A program made the position numbers and the translations under genes. A model generated the notes under the pieces. The model ran no database searches. It was not told the origin of the DNA and saw only the letters and a program-made list of their open reading frames with translations. This document shows positions 43,350 through 51,267 of a stretch of DNA of 64,000 nucleotides, one piece after another. Origin of the DNA: VFKU01 sp964620045 (GTDB taxonomy: Bacteria; Hydrogenedentota; Hydrogenedentia; Hydrogenedentales; GCA-2746185); contig CAZUJL010000018.1 in assembly GCA_964620045.1 (NCBI GenBank), positions 1-64,000 on the forward strand, written 5' to 3'. The stretch's first letter is position 1, and each line of letters begins with the position of its first letter.

Positions 43350-44446
43350 CGCATCACCACGAAGATCGTCCGTCCCGCGCGCTGCACGACGGCCGCAAGG
43401 ACAACCTGACGCCACTCGAGTCGCTCGACGTGTCTCAGGTGAAGTCCTTTGCCGACCTTGTGCACGCCATGGGAAAGACGGCCTTCAACGGCCGACAGCT
43501 CGGCCGCGCCCTGGATTGTCTCGTCGCCATGGCGAAAGACCCCGACTGCGCCGTAGTGCTCACGCTCTCCGGCGCCATGACGGTGGCCAAGCAAGGCAGC
43601 ATCATCTGCGAATTGATTGAACGCGGCGTTGTTAATGCCGTCGTGTCCACGGGCGCTCTCATGGCCCACGGCCTCTCCGAGGCCGTGGGCCTTACCCATT
43701 ACGCCATCGAGCCCGATTCCGACGACAAAGAACTCTTCGACAAAGGCTACAACCGCGTCTATGACACCGTTGAGATGGAAGCCAACCTCAACGACGTCGC
43801 CGAGGTCGTCGCCAAAGTTCTGGAGACCGTCACCCCGCAAGACGGCGTGTGGTCCTCCGCGCGCTTCTGCAAGGCCGTCGGCCAGCACCTCCACAAACAA
43901 GGCCACGGCCGCGGCATCCTCAAAAGCGCCTTCGAGAAAAACGTCCCGGTGTTCATCCCGGCCTTCACCGACTCCGAAATCGGCCTCGACTTCTCCACCT
44001 GGGCGATGAAGACCGCGCTCAAGAACCAAATCGGCGGCGCCAAAGAACTCGACCCCGACGTCGTGTTCCAGGCGATCCCGCCCTACAACCCCTTCCTCGA
44101 TCTGCAAGAGTACTCACGCCTGATCGGGAAGACCAAGAAGATGGGCATCTTCACCATCGGCGGCGGCGTGCCCCGCAACTGGGCACAGCAAGTCGCTCCC
44201 TACTACGACATCACCTGCGGCCGGCTCGACATCACACTCCCCGAGCCGCGCTTCCAATACGGCGTCCGCATCTGCCCCGAACCCGCCTTCTGGGGCGGCC
44301 TCTCCGGCTGCACCTACTCCGAAGGCGTCTCCTGGGGCAAGTTCGTCCCCCACGAAGAAGGCGGCCGCTACGCCGAAGTCCACGCCGACGCGACGTTGGT
44401 GCTCCCGCTGCTGACGAAGGCGCTGCTGGAAGAGCTTGGGAAGTAG
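43346..44446 (+). CDS. Deoxyhypusine-synthase-like protein (probable homospermidine synthase)
   Basis: 366 residues. DHS-family features: VVLTLSGAMTVAKQGS, STGALMAHGLSEAVG, AFTDSEIGLDF, IFTIGGGVPRNWAQQ and SWGKF with the catalytic-type lysine at 332 (Lys329 in human DHS). Bacteria lack eIF5A, and bacterial DHS-like proteins (SpeY) are known to act as homospermidine synthases, using spermidine as aminobutyl donor. That reaction here is an inference. GTG start coupled to speD (4 nt overlap), so the operon would make spermidine precursors and convert polyamines. Confidence 0.88.
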   Translation: MTHHHEDRPSRALHDGRKDNLTPLESLDVSQVKSFADLVHAMGKTAFNGRQLGRALDCLVAMAKDPDCAVVLTLSGAMTVAKQGSIICELIERGVVNAVVSTGALMAHGLSEAVGLTHYAIEPDSDDKELFDKGYNRVYDTVEMEANLNDVAEVVAKVLETVTPQDGVWSSARFCKAVGQHLHKQGHGRGILKSAFEKNVPVFIPAFTDSEIGLDFSTWAMKTALKNQIGGAKELDPDVVFQAIPPYNPFLDLQEYSRLIGKTKKMGIFTIGGGVPRNWAQQVAPYYDITCGRLDITLPEPRFQYGVRICPEPAFWGGLSGCTYSEGVSWGKFVPHEEGGRYAEVHADATLVLPLLTKALLEELGK

Positions 44447-44491
44447 GAACCGCATAAAGTTTCTAACTACTGGAGTCAGGCTCTTGAATGC

Positions 44492-45817
44492 ATGCTGGAC
44501 TCTCTTAATAAACTGATAAGCGTTTTTGCTGCACTTGGGGCCAGTCGCATCTATCTCAAGCGGCTCGCGTCAAATGACAATAGTAAGCAGCAAGTGTATT
44601 TAGGGTCGAGTTTTGTGGCCCTCAACCTGCTTCCAACCGGTCCAGTTCAAGAAGACGCAAACCCAGACAATAAAACATTTAAGGCGTCGCTCAAATTTTT
44701 CTGGCTCGATGAGAGTGGCAAAGCTGTGCCAGCTCCTCATGCCCAATTGATCCTTTATCCACAGTACCCAGAAGTCCGATTTTCCGGGTTCCTCAAAGGG
44801 TGTGCTTCATCTCCTTCGAACCTTATGCGTGCCAATCCACGTCCAAGTTCCGGCCGCGTTCTTTTTTTTGGAGTTTGTCCGGATGAGAGGATTTTGGGCT
44901 ACCTTGTCGCTCCGGATTCTTCGATAGCGGCAGAAGTCGAAGACTCAGCCAAAGTTAAATACCTCAATGAAATATTTTCTGAGATAGTACCGAGCAGGGG
45001 CGCCGCCGATACAAAAACGCTACTTTTAAGGGCTCTGAAATCTGTTCATGTAGCGGAGTATCATCCGAGTCGTCGACTTAAGCCAGATGGAACATTGCTT
45101 AGTCCATACGATGCGCCAAATGGCGGCGGATATACCTTAGAGGCTCTCCTGAATATTACTCCCAATGGCCTTTCTATTCCTGACTATTTAGGGTGGGAAT
45201 TGAAATCGTACAAAGTCCAAACATTCTCTGCTTCAGCAGCAAGTTCTAGGCTTACATTGATGACGCCAGAACCGACAGCTGGTTTCTACAAAGAAAATGG
45301 CGCCGCCGCCTTTGTCAATAAATTTGGTCGCTTAACAAAGCCCGATGTTACGTACTTCACGGGAACTCACAGAGCTGGAGAGAAATGCACCACTTCTGGA
45401 TTGAGGATGGAGGTGCGAGGTTTTGATCCTGAAAACGAGAAAATAATTGATACGGGAGGCGGTATTTTTCTTTTGGACACTAACGAATCAGTTGCTGCGG
45501 GTTGGATGTTCCGGGATCTTTTTGAGCATTGGAAGAGAAAGCATGCGCAAGCTGCATACGTTCCCTATATCGTGCGGGAATCTGTTCCCAAGGCTTATTG
45601 GTTTGGCAAGAACATAAGTCTAGGTGAAGGAACAGAAATTATCCGATTCCTGCGGGCCGTCTCGTCAAAGTGTGTGTTTTATGATCCAGGGATAAAAGTA
45701 ACGCGAGACGCCGGACGTGAGCGTGTAAAAGCAAGATCTCAGTTCCGAATTTTATTCAAAAACTTAGGAACTCTCTATTCAAATTTTAAGCAAGTGAATC
45801 TTGATTCAATCAGCTAA
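44492..45817 (+). CDS. MvaI/BcnI-family type II restriction endonuclease
   Basis: 441 residues. The C-terminal half holds the family's core: GGGYTLEALLNITPNG followed by a PD-(D/E)xK site PDYLGWELKSY (Asp231, Glu236, Lys238). MvaI and BcnI cut CCWGG and CCSGG. The N-terminal 190 residues are an extra domain with no match I recognise. The neighbouring Dcm-type methyltransferase and Vsr make this a restriction-modification set, with recognition of CCWGG likely but unproven. GC content is visibly lower than in the flanking genes. The gene is convergent with vsr. Confidence 0.88.
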   Translation: MLDSLNKLISVFAALGASRIYLKRLASNDNSKQQVYLGSSFVALNLLPTGPVQEDANPDNKTFKASLKFFWLDESGKAVPAPHAQLILYPQYPEVRFSGFLKGCASSPSNLMRANPRPSSGRVLFFGVCPDERILGYLVAPDSSIAAEVEDSAKVKYLNEIFSEIVPSRGAADTKTLLLRALKSVHVAEYHPSRRLKPDGTLLSPYDAPNGGGYTLEALLNITPNGLSIPDYLGWELKSYKVQTFSASAASSRLTLMTPEPTAGFYKENGAAAFVNKFGRLTKPDVTYFTGTHRAGEKCTTSGLRMEVRGFDPENEKIIDTGGGIFLLDTNESVAAGWMFRDLFEHWKRKHAQAAYVPYIVRESVPKAYWFGKNISLGEGTEIIRFLRAVSSKCVFYDPGIKVTRDAGRERVKARSQFRILFKNLGTLYSNFKQVNLDSIS

Positions 45818-45826
45818 CATTTTCAG

Positions 45827-46267
45827 TTAATTGGGACTGTCAAGTCTATTAAGCCATTTTGCGATCTGTATTGCTGCCTTAGTTGCATTCTCGTGCGGCG
45901 TTCCTCCGATTCTTATTCTGCACTCCCAGATAGTTTTTGAATGCCAGCCAAGCTGTTTCAACTTTGATCGTACTCGTTTATCTCGGGCTCGATTGCCTTG
46001 AATTTTGTGTTTCCAAAACGCGCGCCTAGTTTTTGGCCATTTAAACAAGTCACATCCGTGACCATGCCAGAAACATCCGTTGATGAAGATGACGGCGTGG
46101 TAACGCGGAAAAACAATATCTGGTTTTCCGGGGAGGGATGATACATTGATTCGATAGCGAAACCCTTGGCGAAAAAGTTCCTTTCGCACCATGCATTCGA
46201 TTTTGGTGTCCCGTCCCTTAATCCCCGCCATCATGCGGCTGCGAGTTTTGCTATCGACAATATCCAA
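45827..46267 (-). CDS. vsr: Very-short-patch mismatch repair endonuclease Vsr
   Basis: 146 residues. Starts DIVDSKTRSRMMAGIKGRDT. The core is SLPGKPDIVFPRYHAVIF with catalytic Asp50 and the zinc-binding GCFWHGHGCDLF (Cys65, His70, Cys72), then WECRIR. It nicks 5' to T in T:G mismatches that arise by deamination at methylated Dcm sites. A TTG start two bases after the methyltransferase stop indicates cotranscription with it. Low GC, like the rest of the cassette. Confidence 0.94.
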   Translation of the reverse strand: MDIVDSKTRSRMMAGIKGRDTKIECMVRKELFRQGFRYRINVSSLPGKPDIVFPRYHAVIFINGCFWHGHGCDLFKWPKTRRAFWKHKIQGNRARDKRVRSKLKQLGWHSKTIWECRIRIGGTPHENATKAAIQIAKWLNRLDSPN

Positions 46268-46269
46268 AG

Positions 46270-47451
46270 CTAAACAGCTTTCCTGGTCCGCTGTGTTTTT
46301 GATTCCAGTTTTTTCAGTGTATCAGCCAAATTCTTGGCGACACTCGCAACAACAGGTACGACGACCGAGTTGCCAAATTGCTTGTATGCTTGAGTATCCG
46401 AGACGGGGATTTTGAACGAATCATCGAAGCCCATTAATCGTGCACATTCGCGTGGGGTAAGTCGCCTCGGATTTCCATTCCTGCGACGGATGAGAATCTC
46501 TGAACCATCTTTGTAATAACGTGCACTCAGCGTGCGCGCGCGGTCATTCTTTGAGCACAAACCGAAACCAAAACCATTACCTTTCTCGGCGTGCTTCTGG
46601 GCGTAGTCCTGCAGATATTGCCAGAGCTTGTCGCTTAAGATGTATCGTTTGTCGTAGTCCTTTTCCAATATCTCGCCTAAAGTCGGCCTTGATTCGGATA
46701 AAACAGGAAACTCAAAGGATATATCTCTTCCATATCTCTGCTTGTCAAATCCTATGATGAACAGGCGTTCTCGATGTTGAGGAACGAAAGAATTGGCATC
46801 CAGTACTTTGGTAAATACAGCATAGTTCAATTCTGCCAAAGCATCTTTAATTACACGAAACGTATTTCCCTTGTCGTGTGACACAAGGTTGCGAACGTTC
46901 TCCAGAAGGAATGCCTTTGGTCGTTTGGCCTCAAGGATTCGCACTATCTCGAAGAATAACGTTCCTTGTGTTTCGTCTTTAAAGCCATGCTTGTGTCCCA
47001 AGCTGTTTTTCTTCGAGACACCGGCAATCGAAAACGGCTGGCATGGGAAGCCCGCAGCGAGAACGTCGTGTGGCGGGATCTCGTCCGAAGTGATCTTGCG
47101 AATGTCACCTCTCGGATTGTCTCCAAAGTTCTCCAAGTAAGTTGTTTGAGACCACTTGTCCCATTCGCATGAAAACCGACATCCACCTCCCGCCCGTTCC
47201 ATCGCGAGGCGAATGCCTCCGATTCCCGCGAACAGGTCGATGAAAGAGAAATCTGCTTGCTCAGCATTTTGCGACCTGTATTTGGAGCTGGTATCTCCTG
47301 TTAAGAAGTTGAACTCGCTTTGTGAAAGGGCATACGCAAGAGCACGAGCTGCAATTTCCTGCTTGCTGACTCCATATTCCTCAGCCAATTCGTGCAAAAC
47401 GACTCTCTGGCGGTCGGCAATATGAAGCGATAAACGGTATGGTTTTCCCAT
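46270..47451 (-). CDS. dcm: DNA (cytosine-5) methyltransferase, Dcm type
   Basis: 393 residues. Motif I LFAGIGGIRLAME, motif IV GFPCQPFS with catalytic Cys137, motif VI ENVRNL, motif VIII QHRERLFIIGF, and the C-terminal QFGNSVVVPVV. The N-terminal 50 residues look like a small DNA-binding extension (EEYGVSKQEIAARALAYAL), as in Dcm. It would protect the host DNA from the MvaI/BcnI-like nuclease. The gene is followed at two bases by vsr. Lower GC than neighbours suggests recent acquisition. Confidence 0.94.
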   Translation of the reverse strand: MGKPYRLSLHIADRQRVVLHELAEEYGVSKQEIAARALAYALSQSEFNFLTGDTSSKYRSQNAEQADFSFIDLFAGIGGIRLAMERAGGGCRFSCEWDKWSQTTYLENFGDNPRGDIRKITSDEIPPHDVLAAGFPCQPFSIAGVSKKNSLGHKHGFKDETQGTLFFEIVRILEAKRPKAFLLENVRNLVSHDKGNTFRVIKDALAELNYAVFTKVLDANSFVPQHRERLFIIGFDKQRYGRDISFEFPVLSESRPTLGEILEKDYDKRYILSDKLWQYLQDYAQKHAEKGNGFGFGLCSKNDRARTLSARYYKDGSEILIRRRNGNPRRLTPRECARLMGFDDSFKIPVSDTQAYKQFGNSVVVPVVASVAKNLADTLKKLESKTQRTRKAV

Positions 47452-47553
47452 GGGACAAATTAGCCTCTTTTTTTTCCCAGACCCTAAGTATCAAACGTCA
47501 CGCGATCTGTCAATGTGCAGGACGACTTGAAGCTTCCTTTTCTTGCCGAGGGA

Positions 47554-47576
47554 GATCCGGCAATTTTTGCCGGATC
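47554..47576. repeat. Inverted repeat GATCCGGCA/TGCCGGATC
   Basis: A perfect 9-bp stem around a five-base loop (47554-47562 / 47568-47576). It lies downstream of nothing obvious and upstream of the repeat cluster; it may be a structural part of it. Confidence 0.55.
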
Positions 47577-47665
47577 CTTGTTTCGCACCTGAATTCATAG
47601 GATGACTCGGCGAACCCGATAGACCGTCTGCCATACCGTCCGACAGGACCCTTGTTCCGCACCTG
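47576..47665. repeat. Direct repeat CCTTGTTYCGCACCTG, two copies
   Basis: Copies at 47576-47591 (TTGTTT) and 47650-47665 (TTGTTC). They alternate with the CCATACCGTCCG repeat, showing a duplicated unit. Confidence 0.55.
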
Positions 47666-47704
47666 GTCTTGCGCCGTAGGCGCACCATACCGTCCGGCAG
47701 GACC
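47631..47704. repeat. Direct repeat CCATACCGTCCGRCAGGACC, two copies
   Basis: Copies at 47631-47650 and 47685-47704 differ at one base (A/G). They are 54 bp apart, so the unit is likely a duplicated element. Confidence 0.65.
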
Positions 47705-47805
47705 AGGACACACTGCAACGGGCGAGTGTATATATAGGGAGTGGAAGCGGGACGCTTGGGCGGTGTCGCACTTCCGTGTGGGAGGGCGAGTGTCCCCACG
47801 AGCCA

Positions 47806-47837
47806 CCTACTTTCTTTCTGGGAAGAAAGAAAGTAGG
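47806..47837. repeat. Perfect 14-bp hairpin CCTACTTTCTTTCT
   Basis: Arms at 47806-47819 and 47824-47837 enclose the four-base loop GGGA. The element is AT-pyrimidine-rich rather than GC-rich and continues into CAAAGAAAG. It resembles a dispersed genomic repeat; it lies between dcm and the polytopic gene. Confidence 0.65.
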
Positions 47838-47972
47838 CAAAGAAAGACCGATTGGGGTGTGACAAGGTGCGATCCGTTCAATCGGCAGTGATCCGTGGCA
47901 AATGGATTGGGGTATCTGTATTCATCCCATCCATCTGTGGCGAAAGCGGGGTAGAAGTTATAGTACTCCGCC

Positions 47973-49820
47973 ATGATGGACGACCCGGACGATAAAGCGC
48001 CGCGACTGGCCGACGCATTGTCGATCGCGTTGGTGGTGGTCGGTGGCGGGCTGATGCTGGCCGGCGACGGACCGCTGCGGCAGTTCGGCGCGGCGTTTTT
48101 GGCGCTTGCCATTGCGCGCATCGCCCTCGCGCGCTGGCTATTCGCCCCCGACCCGTCCACTCAGTCCATTTCGTCCACCCCGTCCACCGCCAATGCAACA
48201 ACTTTCCAAGTGAATGGGGGAGAAGCCCCCGTACGTTCAATCGACAACATCGCGGCCACGCTCGGCGTGGCGGCGGTGTCCGCGCTGTTCGCGACCGTTG
48301 TGCTCTACGGCTCAAATATCCCCTTCTGGGACGAGTTCGTATCGACGCTGAAGTTCGCGACGAATTTTAGCGATATGACCTTGGCCGAGCGCGCCAAGGC
48401 GCTGATTGCCGGGCACTACGGTCACCGGATTGTGACGATGCGGCTCGCAGCACTGGCCGTGTGGACGCTGTTCGGCGAGCTGAATTTTTTTGTGCTGATG
48501 CTGATCGCCTTCGCGTGTCTTATCGGCGCCGCGGCGACGATGTACACCGGCCAGCGCCGCGACGTGCGCACACTGGCATTATTCGCACCGTTCCTGCTCT
48601 TTCTCTTCCAGCCGCAATACCACCAGCTCACCCTATGGGGCTTCTCAGTGCAGCACTTCGCCGCGCTACTCTTTGAGACGCTCACACTCCTCGCGCTCGC
48701 GCAGTGCAACAAGCGGCACTTTATATGGGCGATCATCGGGTTCACGCTCGCGACCTTCAGCTTCGGCAACGGCATCCTGCTTGGCCCACTTGGTCTGGCG
48801 TACCTTTGCGTGCAGCGGCGTGAGCGCGAGGCGCTTGTGTGGCTCGGCGTCACAACGGTGCTCGCCGCGTTGTACTTCCACGGCCTCGGCATCGGGCCTA
48901 CGCAGGGCGCGCGGCCGAGTCTGCTCGCGCAACTCTGGTACCTGCTCGAATTCCTTGGCTCGGGAGTGACGCTCGGATTCTTCACGGACTTCCTCGGCGC
49001 GATGGATGCGCAGACGGCGAACTATCCCGCGCTCGTTTGGCTCGCGCGGGCGACAGGCGCGCTGGTAGTTGTAGGTTTCGTGTGGCTCACGCTGCGCCGT
49101 TTCTGGCGTCAGAACTTTGTTGTATACGGTCTGCTCGCGCTCACCGTCGGCTCCGGCGCGCTCGCCGCGCTGCACCGCACCGGCGCGGACTACTCCTCGC
49201 CATTCATGTCGCGCTACACAATGCACTCGGCGCTATGCCTGGGCCTGCTTTACCTCGCATTCGTGGAAAGTGCGCCGCAACGCGCGCGCAAGTTGTTACC
49301 GATTTCGCTCGCGGTTTCGGCCGCGTTCTGCATCGGTTCATTCGCAGTCACCGTGCCCTACATCAAGCTCCACCGCGGCGACATGCGCTTCTCCGCATGG
49401 ATGGCGTCGAACGCGATCTACACCGGCGAACCGCTGAAGATCGCAACGCCGTTTTTCGATCTGAAACTGCTGCAAAAGTCCGAAGAACGCAAAGTGTATT
49501 CCGTGCCAATTGCCGACATCATGCTCGCCTATAGCCGCGTGTCCGCCGGAAAACCAGTGGAGCCGACTGCAACGCCCCGCATAGTCTATAGCGGCAAGAA
49601 CGCCGTGATGCAGACGTGGCTTCTGAATGTGCCAGAGTATTCGGGCCGCACGATCATGGTGAATCCGCCCGTAGACAACGTAGGAGTCGCGTTAACGACG
49701 GCTGAGCCGATAGAGTTGCTCTCCGTGCATCCGCGCCTCTTGCAAAACAGCGGTTACGGCGACGCCACGCATTTCGTGATCGAGCCATGGCCCAGCGGCG
49801 GGACGCCGCTGCCACAGTAA
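47973..49820 (+). CDS. Polytopic membrane protein, glycosyltransferase-C-like, function uncertain
   Basis: 615 residues with ten or more hydrophobic segments, and a large loop after the third (NIPFWDEFVS...). The DE-containing WDEF and the overall layout are like GT-C lipid-linked sugar transferases, but the match is general. Residues about 60-90 look odd: low-complexity Ser/Thr/Pro coded by short GTCCA repeats, followed by a GGGGG...CCCCC hairpin. They look like inserted repeat DNA read in frame. The C-terminus (WPSGGTPLPQ) is coded by the palindromic repeat at 49794. The product is likely an inner-membrane enzyme. Ribosome site is weak. Confidence 0.65.
   Translation: MMDDPDDKAPRLADALSIALVVVGGGLMLAGDGPLRQFGAAFLALAIARIALARWLFAPDPSTQSISSTPSTANATTFQVNGGEAPVRSIDNIAATLGVAAVSALFATVVLYGSNIPFWDEFVSTLKFATNFSDMTLAERAKALIAGHYGHRIVTMRLAALAVWTLFGELNFFVLMLIAFACLIGAAATMYTGQRRDVRTLALFAPFLLFLFQPQYHQLTLWGFSVQHFAALLFETLTLLALAQCNKRHFIWAIIGFTLATFSFGNGILLGPLGLAYLCVQRREREALVWLGVTTVLAALYFHGLGIGPTQGARPSLLAQLWYLLEFLGSGVTLGFFTDFLGAMDAQTANYPALVWLARATGALVVVGFVWLTLRRFWRQNFVVYGLLALTVGSGALAALHRTGADYSSPFMSRYTMHSALCLGLLYLAFVESAPQRARKLLPISLAVSAAFCIGSFAVTVPYIKLHRGDMRFSAWMASNAIYTGEPLKIATPFFDLKLLQKSEERKVYSVPIADIMLAYSRVSAGKPVEPTATPRIVYSGKNAVMQTWLLNVPEYSGRTIMVNPPVDNVGVALTTAEPIELLSVHPRLLQNSGYGDATHFVIEPWPSGGTPLPQ
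49794..49810. repeat. Palindromic repeat AGCGGCGGGACGCCGCT, copy 2, inside the end of a gene
   Basis: Identical to the copy at 15623-15639, again followed by CCACA. It encodes the last residues of the polytopic protein and sits between two convergent genes, where its stem could also act as a transcript end. Confidence 0.6.
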
Positions 49821-51245
49821 CTACCAGTTCACCTGGAAGCGCGTGAGCAGGCCGTCGAAGGATCCGTCGATCGGCGGATACACGACGTCTTCGAAAGTCA
49901 GTGTCGCATCGCGATCGACCCACGCGTGGATGTAGTTCAGCATGATTTTCATGCTCGGGTTGATGTACCAGTTCAGGCCGGCGGTGATGTCGTCCTGCGT
50001 GCCGCCGCTGACGTCCTGGTCCTGCAGGTCGAGGTGCGAGTAGCGCACCGCGACTTCCCACGCGCCCGGCCCGCCGCCCTTACCGATCTGGAAATTCCGA
50101 TCCGGCACCACGCGATCGAACACGCCCGTTGTCGGCCGATACGTGCGATGTTCGCCCGTGAGCAAATAGCGCGCGGTAAGATAGCCGCCCTGCATCGTCG
50201 CCGTGTCGGCATCCTCCCGGTCGAGCCGATGCTGCATGAACTCGCCCTGCGCGGAGAACGATCCGAAAACGATCGCGGCCTCCGCGCCATACAACCACTC
50301 GCTCGAGACCGCGCCGATCTCGTCGAAGGTGTCGATGAAGTACTCCGCGAGATGCGCCTCGGGCCGCTGACGGATGCGGTAGTTCTCGATATCATCGCCG
50401 CGCACGCTGGTCCACGCGCCAAGATGGATATAGTGCGCGCCGTCCTCCGCGCGCCACGGCAGACCCGTCACGCGCGTAGTGAAAGCGTAGTTCTCGTCGC
50501 CGGAGCCAAAGCCGAAGTCGTCGGAATTCCGGAACACGCCGGCCGCGGCCGTCATGCGGCTGTCGAAGAAGGCATTTTGCACTCCGACACCGACATTGCG
50601 CGCGGGCACGAGCACGCCCGTGAGCGCGCGCTCAAGGAAGACGGTGTCGTTGTCGCTCGTGAGCAGATCGAGGCTCGCGTACTCGGTGAAGTGGCCGACG
50701 CGGATGCTGCCGATCCCGGGAATGTTCTTCGCGCTCATGTACACGTCTTTGAACTCCGCCTGGCCTTCGGCGAAGTCATACACGGCGAGGAAATCGTAGT
50801 TGGTGTAAATCGTGCCGCCGATGCCGAGACGCGCGCGACGGAACTCGGTGCCGTCTTCGGCGATGGCGACCGTTTCGAGGTCGTCGTTGGTCCAGAACCA
50901 GCCCCAATCATTCTGGATTGTGCCAAGCAGGCGGAGCTGAAACGGTTTTTCACCGGCCGCGTTCGGCGCGGAGTCGATATGAATGCCGTTTTGCCAGTAC
51001 ATCTCCAGCTCGCCCGGCCTCGGCGCGGCGGGGGCGGAGGGTGCAGCCGCCGACGTTTGCGGCGGGGTGGGAGCGGGCTGCGCCTGTTGCTGCTCGATCG
51101 CGTTCAGTTTTTGCTGGATCGCGTCGAGTTGCTGCTGAAGTTGCTCGACGGTTTTGCGCAGCTCTTCGACGGAGTCCTGCGCACGTGCGGCGGACGAAAG
51201 GCAAAACACACTCAGCGCGATCGCCCAGAAACCTCTTCCGATCAC
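49821..51245 (-). CDS. Outer-membrane porin of the OprO/OprP type
   Basis: 474 residues. Signal peptide ends SSAARA. Residues about 25-55 form a coiled coil (VEELRKTVEQLQQQLDAIQQ), typical of porins anchored to peptidoglycan, then a Pro/Ala linker. The remainder is alternating beta strands ending in FQVNW, with a C-terminal aromatic residue as expected for an outer-membrane barrel. Phrases such as GVGVQNAFFDSRMTAAAGVFR and AWEVAVRYSHLDLQDQD match phosphate-porin relatives. GTG start at 51245. It would be a phosphate or anion channel; specificity is not proven. Confidence 0.88.
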   Translation of the reverse strand: MIGRGFWAIALSVFCLSSAARAQDSVEELRKTVEQLQQQLDAIQQKLNAIEQQQAQPAPTPPQTSAAAPSAPAAPRPGELEMYWQNGIHIDSAPNAAGEKPFQLRLLGTIQNDWGWFWTNDDLETVAIAEDGTEFRRARLGIGGTIYTNYDFLAVYDFAEGQAEFKDVYMSAKNIPGIGSIRVGHFTEYASLDLLTSDNDTVFLERALTGVLVPARNVGVGVQNAFFDSRMTAAAGVFRNSDDFGFGSGDENYAFTTRVTGLPWRAEDGAHYIHLGAWTSVRGDDIENYRIRQRPEAHLAEYFIDTFDEIGAVSSEWLYGAEAAIVFGSFSAQGEFMQHRLDREDADTATMQGGYLTARYLLTGEHRTYRPTTGVFDRVVPDRNFQIGKGGGPGAWEVAVRYSHLDLQDQDVSGGTQDDITAGLNWYINPSMKIMLNYIHAWVDRDATLTFEDVVYPPIDGSFDGLLTRFQVNW

Positions 51246-51267
51246 GCCGTGCCGACCTTTCTACTGC

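Larger units (their letters stand above)
47452..47972. other. Repeat-rich intergenic region next to the restriction cassette
   Basis: About 520 bp with no convincing gene. It contains the repeats listed separately, two GC hairpins and a TATATATAG stretch (about 47727). The first 60 bp, upstream of the methyltransferase ATG, contain a T-run and probably the promoter of dcm-vsr. Confidence 0.6.

Noticed and set aside
43346..44446. True deoxyhypusine synthase modifying eIF5A
   Set aside because: Bacteria have no eIF5A substrate; the speD neighbour points to polyamine metabolism.
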